Source: Thiotrichaceae bacterium
GTDB lineage: Bacteria > Pseudomonadota > Gammaproteobacteria > Thiotrichales > Thiotrichaceae
NCBI GenBank assembly: GCA_027024625.1
Contig: JALVRY010000108.1
Location: forward strand, 1 to 6,541
DNA: 6,541 bases
Reading direction: 5' to 3'
Positions 1 to 4,101 of this stretch are shown in pieces. Both the position numbers and the translations under genes were made by a program. The stretch's first letter is position 1. Each line of letters starts with the position of its first letter. The notes beneath the pieces were generated by a model that worked only from the letters and a program-made list of their open reading frames with translations, searched no databases and had not been told where the DNA came from.

Positions 1-1011
1 GCAAGAAAAGTATTCGTACAACCTGCACAAGTACGCCCTAGAAACTCACATGACACATGGGATCGAATATTCCGTGGGTTTCGTCTTGGCAACCACATGA
101 ATAACCCGCAAGTAAGAAGTGTTGCAAACGAATACACAAGAAAATCACAAATTTTATCGCTCATGGCAAAACGTTCCGCCCCCTACCTGCACATGATTAC
201 AACACAGGTCGAAAGACGAGGAATGCCCGCAGAAGTTGCTCTACTACCCTTCATTGAAAGTGGCTTCAAAGCAACAGCCTATTCCCGCTCAGGAGCAGCA
301 GGACTTTGGCAATTTATGCCAGCAACGGGAAAAGAATACGGCCTCCCCCGTGGCAATAAATTTGATGCACGCCTAGATCCATTTGCCGCAACCAGTGCCG
401 CACTCAACTACCTCCAAAAATTAAATAGGCAATTTCACGGAGATTGGCTACTCACTTTCGCAGCTTATAATGCAGGCGGTGGCAAAGTGTCTCGCTCTGT
501 CACTAACTTTAAACGTAGTCACCCGGGACAACGTGCCACCTTCTGGAATATTGACCTCCCTCCAGAAACACAACGCTATGTACCTAAGCTATTAGCCTTT
601 AAAGATGTTGTGTTACATCCCAATCGTTATGGATTCCGTCTGCCATATGTACCAAATACACCTCAAATAATTCAAGTTCGGGTTAATAAGCCAGTTAACT
701 TACGTGCACTCGCATCACAAGCAGGTTTACCTCAATATACTCTGACAGAACTTAACCCCTACTTCTTGGGTGGTATTACTTCACCAAGACAATCCAATCG
801 GATCGTTATGCCACGTCGCCATGCCGCACAAATAAGCAATGCCATTCGAAATTTACCACCCGCTTATGCTAGCAACAACAAAACAGCAAGAGAGCGCTAC
901 GCAAGTAAAAGCAAAAAGCTACGCGCCATCAGATACTCTGTGCGAAAAAGAAATAACTTACAACAGCTTAGCAAACGAGACTCTTCTAAAAGCAACCGAG
1001 GGATTTCATAA
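1..1011 (+). CDS. mltD: Membrane-bound lytic murein transglycosylase D (MltD-like), 5'-partial
   Basis: Cleaves peptidoglycan glycan strands between MurNAc and GlcNAc, forming 1,6-anhydro-MurNAc ends; the family acts in the periplasm, usually anchored to the outer membrane. The frame is open from base 1, so 336 codons are visible and the N-terminus (signal/lipobox) lies outside the window. An internal ATG at 97 is not the start, because the codons before it (DTWDRIFRGF) match the conserved MltD pre-domain. The SLT (GH23) domain shows the catalytic Glu in PFIESGF (window residue 86, bases 256-258), GLWQFMPATG (from residue 101) and AAYNAGGG (from residue 154). The domain that follows SLT in MltD comes next (VNLRALASQAGL...LNPYF). 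The C-terminus is short: E. coli MltD continues into LysM repeats, whereas here only a LysM-like beginning (RYSVRKRNNLQQLSKR) precedes a basic tail and the stop. Family assignment is secure; the D-type subfamily is very likely from overall domain order. Confidence 0.93.
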   Translation, partial: ARKVFVQPAQVRPRNSHDTWDRIFRGFRLGNHMNNPQVRSVANEYTRKSQILSLMAKRSAPYLHMITTQVERRGMPAEVALLPFIESGFKATAYSRSGAAGLWQFMPATGKEYGLPRGNKFDARLDPFAATSAALNYLQKLNRQFHGDWLLTFAAYNAGGGKVSRSVTNFKRSHPGQRATFWNIDLPPETQRYVPKLLAFKDVVLHPNRYGFRLPYVPNTPQIIQVRVNKPVNLRALASQAGLPQYTLTELNPYFLGGITSPRQSNRIVMPRRHAAQISNAIRNLPPAYASNNKTARERYASKSKKLRAIRYSVRKRNNLQQLSKRDSSKSNRGIS

Positions 1012-1014
1012 AGA

Positions 1015-1305
1015 ATGGAGAGAGAACTAATTATTTATCAAAATAACCAATTAGTTAGACGCGTCCCAATTACAGCGAAACACACAACCATTGGACGTGA
1101 TAAGTTTTGCGATATTGTTCTTAGAGATAAAACCGTAAGCAAACACCATGCAACACTTCTTAGCACAGCAGATGAATGTTATATCGAAGATATGGCTAGC
1201 ACAAACTCAACCCAAGTCAATTTTCACGAAATTCAGCAACATAAATTGGAAAATAACGATAGCATCACGATAGGACGCTTCCAGCTCATCTACTCCCAAG
1301 ATTAA
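1015..1305 (+). CDS. Small stand-alone FHA-domain protein
   Basis: A 96-residue protein that is essentially one forkhead-associated domain, a module that binds phosphothreonine peptides. Seen in the sequence: TIGR (R28), the SxxH block VSKHHA (S42, H45), STNST (N64) and the C-terminal strand motif NNDSITIGRFQL. R28, S42 and N64 correspond to the usual phosphate- and peptide-binding positions. The common N-G pair is N-S here (N64-S65), a mild departure. No signal peptide or membrane segment is visible, so it is probably cytoplasmic. The ATG lies 3 bases after the mltD stop, and a purine-rich GAGGGA (998-1003) inside the end of mltD is a plausible ribosome site with an 11-base spacer. This suggests co-transcription and translational coupling. 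No Ser/Thr kinase is present in the window, so the partner is unknown. FHA assignment is firm; the biological role is not. Confidence 0.88.
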   Translation: MERELIIYQNNQLVRRVPITAKHTTIGRDKFCDIVLRDKTVSKHHATLLSTADECYIEDMASTNSTQVNFHEIQQHKLENNDSITIGRFQLIYSQD

Positions 1306-1325
1306 ATAAAATCTGCGGCAAGTTA

Positions 1326-1347
1326 AGGAAATCCGATAAAATTTCCT
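1326..1347 (+). repeat. Short inverted repeat (7-bp stem, 8-nt loop) before the folate gene
   Basis: AGGAAAT (1326-1332) pairs perfectly with ATTTCCT (1341-1347) around an 8-base loop, in the 58-base gap between the FHA gene and the cyclo-ligase gene. No T-run follows, so it does not look like an intrinsic terminator. It could be an mRNA hairpin or an operator. The left arm carries the only SD-like purines (AGGAAA) in the gap, but they lie more than 30 bases from the downstream ATG. Confidence 0.4.
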
Positions 1348-1363
1348 GACGAATAAACAAAAA

Positions 1364-1966
1364 ATGAGTTTAACAGTGGATATCGATAAACTACGTAAGC
1401 AACTAAAAAACCAACGCAATAAACTTTCACAAGACCAAAGAAAAAAGCTTTCCTTGTCGATAGCTAAACATATTGCTCAGTCAGAGGTTTTTAAACAGTC
1501 TAAGAAAGTCGCTATTTATCTCCCCGTTAATGGAGAGGCAGATCCAACAAGCCTAGTATCACTACATGCCCAGAGTGAGCAAAAATTCTATCTACCTGTA
1601 CTTTCCCCTTCTGGCAATAAGCACTTATTATTTGTTGAGTGGAATAAAAGCACCATATTTAAAGATAATATCTACGGGATTCCCGAACCAATAATTACAC
1701 CGTCAACCGTGCAATTAGAAGCAACAAAACTTGATTTAGTTATTATGCCCCTACTTGGTTTTGACAAACACGGCAACCGGCTTGGCATGGGGGGAGGCTA
1801 TTATGATCGTACCTTTAGTTTTAAGTTAAAATGCAAAGCCTCTAAAAAACCTTACCTTATTTCTTTCGCTTATGCTTTTCAAGAATGCAAAACATTGTAC
1901 ACTCAGCCGTGGGATGTCCCTGTTAATGCTTATGCAACAGAAAATGCACTCACCAATCTAAATTAG
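1364..1966 (+). CDS. ygfA: 5-formyltetrahydrofolate cyclo-ligase (5,10-methenyl-THF synthetase)
   Basis: Converts 5-formyltetrahydrofolate plus ATP to 5,10-methenyltetrahydrofolate, returning the stored folate to one-carbon metabolism in the cytoplasm. The product is 200 residues, slightly longer than E. coli YgfA (about 180). The N-terminal basic helix (KLRKQLKNQRNKLSQDQR) is typical of the family. The signature MPLLGFDKHGNRLGMGGGYYDRTF region carries the glycine-rich nucleotide-binding loop with YYD at residues 146-148. The ending with PWDVPVNAYATE is also typical. No clear Shine-Dalgarno precedes ATG 1364 (the sequence is A-rich: gaataaacaaaaa), so the start is chosen on length and family N-terminus; a GTG four codons downstream (1376) is a weaker alternative. 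In many gammaproteobacteria this gene follows zapA and the 6S RNA gene; neither is here. It probably shares the mltD-FHA transcript, unless a promoter lies within the 58-base gap. Confidence 0.93.
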   Translation: MSLTVDIDKLRKQLKNQRNKLSQDQRKKLSLSIAKHIAQSEVFKQSKKVAIYLPVNGEADPTSLVSLHAQSEQKFYLPVLSPSGNKHLLFVEWNKSTIFKDNIYGIPEPIITPSTVQLEATKLDLVIMPLLGFDKHGNRLGMGGGYYDRTFSFKLKCKASKKPYLISFAYAFQECKTLYTQPWDVPVNAYATENALTNLN

Positions 1967-1979
1967 TATATTAGAATAA

Positions 1980-2007
1980 TTGAATATACTCCTGATTTGT
2001 GTATAAT
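1980..2007 (+). promoter_or_regulatory. Candidate sigma-70 promoter for the secreted acidic protein gene
   Basis: A perfect -10 hexamer TATAAT (2002-2007) lies 16 bases downstream of TTGAAT (1980-1985, 4 of 6 matches to TTGACA). This predicts a start near 2013-2015 and a leader of about 50 bases before ATG 2066. It is the clearest promoter-like sequence in the window and fits a monocistronic gene ending at its own terminator. Called by eye from the consensus. Confidence 0.6.
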
Positions 2008-2020
2008 AAGACTCATCAGG
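1991..2020. promoter_or_regulatory. Operator-like inverted repeat enclosing the -10 box
   Basis: CCTGAT (1991-1996) and ATCAGG (2015-2020) are perfect 6-base inverted arms separated by 18 bases. They enclose the TATAAT box at 2002-2007 and the expected transcription start. The arm centres are 24 bases apart, just over two helical turns, which would suit a dimeric repressor touching both sides of the -10 region. The regulator is unknown, and a chance occurrence cannot be excluded for arms this short. Confidence 0.35.
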
Positions 2021-2053
2021 TGACAAGTTGTACCGACATAACTTAAATATGCT

Positions 2054-2058
2054 AGGAG
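2054..2058 (+). promoter_or_regulatory. Strong ribosome binding site for the secreted acidic protein
   Basis: AGGAG at 2054-2058 with a 7-base spacer to ATG 2066, an optimal arrangement. It fixes the start codon of the downstream gene and suggests high expression. Confidence 0.8.
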
Positions 2059-2065
2059 ATTCACA

Positions 2066-2434
2066 ATGAAAAAATTACTTATCGCATTGGCTTTAGCCAC
2101 TGCAACAACAACTGCAAGTGCTAACTTCGACTTCTTTGGTGGCGACGATGACGGAGAATGGAAAATGGGTCCATATGGACCATACTGGGAAGAAGGTAGT
2201 GACTGGCCAGAATGGACACCAATGTACTGGATGGAAGAGTTCATGGATAGCTGGGATGATGACGATGATTACAACTACGGTGGCATGATGCCTTTTGGTA
2301 ACAGCAATAATGGTTACGGTTACCCTCAACCACCAATGCCTTATGGTGCTTACCAGCAAGCTCCAATGATGCCTGCACCTATGCCAATGGCTCCAGTGCC
2401 TGCTGCTCCTGTCGCACCAGCTCCAGCACAATAA
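2066..2434 (+). CDS. Secreted acidic Trp/Met/Pro-rich protein, sulfur-globule-protein-like
   Basis: A 122-residue protein with a classic Sec signal peptide: MKK, a hydrophobic core, then ASA|N with predicted cleavage after A19. The mature 103 residues contain no Cys or Arg, one Lys, 17 acidic residues, 6 Trp and 11 Met, so it is strongly acidic. Three zones are visible: an N-terminal part with GGDDDGEW and GPYGPYW; a middle part rich in Trp and acidic residues (WPEWTPMYWMEEFMDSW, then five Asp); and a Gly/Tyr/Asn stretch leading to a Pro/Met/Ala-rich C-terminus without charge. Small exported proteins with GPYGPYW-like and MEEFM-like segments and Gly/Tyr/Pro-rich tails resemble sulfur globule envelope proteins of sulfur-oxidising gammaproteobacteria. 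That link is from memory of the family, not a search. Alternatives are a Met/acid-based metal-binding protein or another structural envelope protein. It has its own promoter, a strong AGGAG site and a terminator, consistent with an abundant single-gene product. Confidence 0.85.
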   Translation: MKKLLIALALATATTTASANFDFFGGDDDGEWKMGPYGPYWEEGSDWPEWTPMYWMEEFMDSWDDDDDYNYGGMMPFGNSNNGYGYPQPPMPYGAYQQAPMMPAPMPMAPVPAAPVAPAPAQ

Positions 2435-2480
2435 AAACGATCCAAAAGTAACGATCTGTTATTTTTAGGTCATTAGATCA

Positions 2481-2511
2481 AAAGCGGGTTGTTTTACAAC
2501 TCGCTTTTTTT
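2481..2511 (+). terminator. Strong Rho-independent terminator, probably bidirectional
   Basis: AAAGCGGGTTGT (2481-2492) pairs with ACAACTCGCTTT (2496-2507) through 12 base pairs, including one G-T pair, around a TTT loop. It is followed by an unbroken T-run (2505-2511). It lies 46 bases after the stop of the secreted protein gene and ends 5 bases before the acpS stop on the other strand. Read on the minus strand the same stem is followed by only four T residues, so it can also end the pdxJ-acpS transcript, though less strongly. Confidence 0.9.
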
Positions 2512-2515
2512 ATGC

Positions 2516-2899
2516 TTATGAGCTTGTTAAAACAACATAAGCCACTGCATACTCTTTTTCATCCGACAAACTCAAATGACTTTGCTGAACTCCCAACTCT
2601 TTTGCTTTAATTTCCGTTTTACCATGCAAAAATAATTCTGGCTTACCCTGCTGATCATTCCGAGTTTCAATATCTGTAAATGACACACCTTGAGCAATTC
2701 CTGTCCCCAGTGCTTTTGCTAATGCTTCTTTAGCAGCAAAACGCTTTGCCAAATATGCAACATCTTCATTTCGGTCAATAAAAACAATCAACTCACTAGG
2801 ATGCAATATACGTTTTGCAAAATTAAGTCCATGCCGTTGTAGGCTAGCTCGAATGCGATCAATTTGAATAATATCCGTCCCAATACCAATTAAACTCAT
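2516..2899 (-). CDS. acpS: Holo-[acyl-carrier-protein] synthase
   Basis: Transfers 4'-phosphopantetheine from coenzyme A to the conserved serine of apo-ACP, activating it for fatty acid synthesis; a cytoplasmic trimeric enzyme needing Mg2+. The 127 residues match the family length. Visible motifs are GIGTDIIQIDRI at the N-terminus (Mg-binding D9) and KRFAAKEALAKALG (E58), the same positions as D9 and E58 of E. coli AcpS. LSLSDEKEYAVAYV forms the C-terminal core. The ATG lies 3 bases after the pdxJ stop; an AAGG in the end of pdxJ (2911-2914, complement) is a modest ribosome site with an 11-base spacer. The pdxJ-acpS pair is a standard gammaproteobacterial arrangement, usually behind era and recO. 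The gene ends against the terminator shared with the convergent secreted-protein gene. Confidence 0.97.
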   Translation of the reverse strand: MSLIGIGTDIIQIDRIRASLQRHGLNFAKRILHPSELIVFIDRNEDVAYLAKRFAAKEALAKALGTGIAQGVSFTDIETRNDQQGKPELFLHGKTEIKAKELGVQQSHLSLSDEKEYAVAYVVLTSS

Positions 2900-2902
2900 G
2901 GA

Positions 2903-3637
2903 TTATCGAGCCTTGCGCATAATATCCAACATCTCCCGAGTCGCCGCCTCAATACCTACAAAAATTGCACGAGCAATCATTGCATGACCAATATTCAACT
3001 CGCGTATTTGAGGAATCATCGCCACTTCATGCGTATTATCATAATCCAATCCATGCCCTGCATTAACTTGAATACCTAGACTATCCGCAAACTCTGTTGC
3101 TGCAACAATACGTTGAAACTCAACTTCACGCTCAGCACCTGTTGTATTTGCATAAGTCCCCGTATGTAACTCAATCTTTGGTGCTCCAATATCAGGGATA
3201 CGTTTAATTTGCTCAATATCAGGTTCAATAAACAACGAAACATTAATACCTACATCATTCAATGACTGCGTTACACGTTGAACTCGATCAAACTGAGCAA
3301 TAATATCCAGCCCTCCCTCAGTCGTAAGCTCTTCACGCTTTTCAGGAACAACACATACATCCTCTGGCATTACATCTTTAGCAATAGCAACCATTTCATC
3401 CGTTGCCGCCATTTCCAAATTCATTCGAGTTTTTAAATGCTTACGCACTGCATAAACATCCGCATCTTGAATATGACGACGATCTTCACGCAAGTGCAAA
3501 GTAATCGCATCTGCCCCTGCTTCTTCAATAATCGTAATCGCATCCAAAATATCAGGATAAGGTGTAAAACGAGCCTGTCGAATATTAGCGATGTGGTCAA
3601 TATTGACACCAAGTTCAAGTTTGTTAGTCATAGTCAT
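2903..3637 (-). CDS. pdxJ: Pyridoxine 5'-phosphate synthase
   Basis: Condenses 1-deoxy-D-xylulose 5-phosphate with 3-amino-2-oxopropyl phosphate to pyridoxine 5'-phosphate, the ring-closing step of DXP-dependent vitamin B6 synthesis; a cytoplasmic TIM-barrel enzyme. The 244 residues equal the usual length (E. coli 243). Conserved blocks are GVNIDHIANIRQAR (N12, D14, H15), LHLREDRRHI (H48), NLEMA (E75), VPEKREELTTEGGLD, LHTGTYA, NAGHGLDYDN (H195) and LNIGHAMIARA. The start at 3637 (MTMTNKL) has only a weak purine stretch (AAGAA) upstream; an ATG two codons later is possible and changes little. It is followed after 3 bases by acpS. Upstream, on the other strand, lies the cytochrome bd operon rather than the recO gene often found before pdxJ, so pdxJ here probably has its own promoter in the 3638-3835 region. 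Confidence 0.97.
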   Translation of the reverse strand: MTMTNKLELGVNIDHIANIRQARFTPYPDILDAITIIEEAGADAITLHLREDRRHIQDADVYAVRKHLKTRMNLEMAATDEMVAIAKDVMPEDVCVVPEKREELTTEGGLDIIAQFDRVQRVTQSLNDVGINVSLFIEPDIEQIKRIPDIGAPKIELHTGTYANTTGAEREVEFQRIVAATEFADSLGIQVNAGHGLDYDNTHEVAMIPQIRELNIGHAMIARAIFVGIEAATREMLDIMRKAR

Positions 3638-3835
3638 GATTCTTAATAAATATTATAAATACGCTTTACTGATTTATATTCACACAGCCACTTAATTCTA
3701 TCAGTACTAAGAAGGAAAAACTCAATCATTCTTGATCATATTGCCATATTGATTTTAGTTTTTAACATTTGATATTTTTATCTTGATCAATGCGTGCTAT
3801 GTTGGATCGCCTGCTGAATAGGCGACAGAACTAAC
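3638..3835. promoter_or_regulatory. Divergent intergenic region between pdxJ and the cyd operon
   Basis: A very AT-rich 198-base region that must drive pdxJ leftward and cydP-cydA-cydB rightward. For the leftward side, a TATAAT (complement of 3652-3657) is present but would leave a leader of only about 8 bases, so it is doubtful. For the rightward side, an extended -10-like TGC-TATGTT (3795-3803) exists without a well-spaced -35. TTGATCAT (3732-3739) and the palindrome TTGATCAA (3783-3790) resemble half-sites of FNR-type regulators (TTGAT-N4-ATCAA), although no full site with the correct 4-base spacing was found. No gene was recognised in this stretch. Confidence 0.5.
3807..3825 (+). promoter_or_regulatory. 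Short leader hairpin immediately upstream of cydP
   Basis: TCGCCT (3807-3812) pairs perfectly with AGGCGA (3820-3825) around a 7-base loop and ends 10 bases before the cydP ATG. It is GC-rich in an AT-rich setting. The right arm contains AGG (3820-3822), the only SD-like sequence upstream of ATG 3836, so the stem could limit translation of cydP. No T-run follows, which argues against a terminator. Confidence 0.4.
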
Positions 3836-4000
3836 ATGAGCACTACAAATAAAAAGCATTGGTGGCAAATACCACTAACGAAAGAACTAATTATTGTATT
3901 GATTATCAAGCTAGTGCTAATTTTGATCATATATAAAATTTGGTTTGATCAGCCAATTAAACATCCAGAAAAAACAATAGAACAGCATTTATTAGGGTAA
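3836..4000 (+). CDS. cydP: Small single-span membrane protein, CydP-like bd-oxidase accessory subunit
   Basis: A 54-residue protein. The N-terminus is short and basic with a Trp pair and Pro (HWWQIPLTKEL, residues 8-18), followed by one hydrophobic helix (about residues 18-36, rich in Ile/Leu/Val with K25) and a short hydrophilic tail (about residues 38-54). The WW-x-x-P-L-x-x-EL start before a single span, encoded directly upstream of cydA, is the pattern of the putative small bd-oxidase subunit annotated as CydP in other proteobacteria. The inferred role is assembly or stabilisation of the bd complex in the inner membrane, by analogy with small subunits such as CydX. The ribosome site is weak (AGG at 3820-3822, 13-base spacer, inside a hairpin). 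It lies 101 bases upstream of cydA in the same direction. The ORF is clean; the CydP name rests on recalled family features and position. Confidence 0.8.
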   Translation: MSTTNKKHWWQIPLTKELIIVLIIKLVLILIIYKIWFDQPIKHPEKTIEQHLLG

Positions 4001-4015
4001 AAGCTAAATTAGCTT
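4001..4015. repeat. Perfect 15-base palindrome between cydP and cydA
   Basis: AAGCTAA-A-TTAGCTT is a perfect inverted repeat with a one-base centre, starting directly after the cydP stop codon (3998-4000). As RNA it would fold as a 5-bp stem with a 5-base loop; as DNA it has the symmetry of an operator for a dimeric regulator. No T-run follows, so it is not a convincing terminator. It might instead be an RNA processing or stability element separating cydP from cydA. Confidence 0.45.
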
Positions 4016-4090
4016 CACCTAATTTTAAAGCAAGCTACAAACATTTTTTGTTCATTTTTATTAACGAACGTTTCGGTTCTTTAGGTCTTG

Positions 4091-4096
4091 AGGAGG
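4091..4096 (+). promoter_or_regulatory. Ribosome binding site that sets the cydA start
   Basis: A full AGGAGG at 4091-4096, 5 bases before ATG 4102. It supports 4102 as the true start rather than the upstream in-frame ATG at 4048, which has no comparable site; an extension from 4048 would translate the SD itself as part of LEEDT. Confidence 0.9.
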
Positions 4097-4101
4097 ATAC
4101 T

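Noticed and set aside
97..1011. ATG at 97 as the start of the transglycosylase
   Set aside because: The same frame is open to base 1 and the 32 codons before 97 match the conserved MltD region, so the gene enters from upstream.
839..1030. 63-codon plus-strand ORF overlapping the end of mltD
   Set aside because: Alternative frame of mltD with no recognisable protein features; checked as a possible frameshifted LysM continuation and did not fit.
1963..2244. 93-codon minus-strand ORF over the promoter region and start of the secreted protein gene
   Set aside because: Runs through the promoter and signal-peptide coding region of the plus-strand gene; no family features.
2093..2431. 112-codon minus-strand ORF opposite the secreted protein gene
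   Set aside because: His/Trp/Val-rich antisense shadow created by the Pro, Met and Asp codons of the real gene; no RBS or domain.
3437..3646. 69-codon plus-strand ORF opposite the start of pdxJ
   Set aside because: Antisense to a highly conserved enzyme gene, with no SD or motif.
3652..3657. TATAAT on the minus strand as the pdxJ -10 box
   Set aside because: Would start transcription about 8 bases before the ATG and has no acceptable -35; not enough support for a separate feature.
3769..3803. TTGATA (3769-3774) and TATGTT (3798-3803) as a -35/-10 pair for cydP
   Set aside because: The spacer is 23 bases, too long for a normal sigma-70 promoter.
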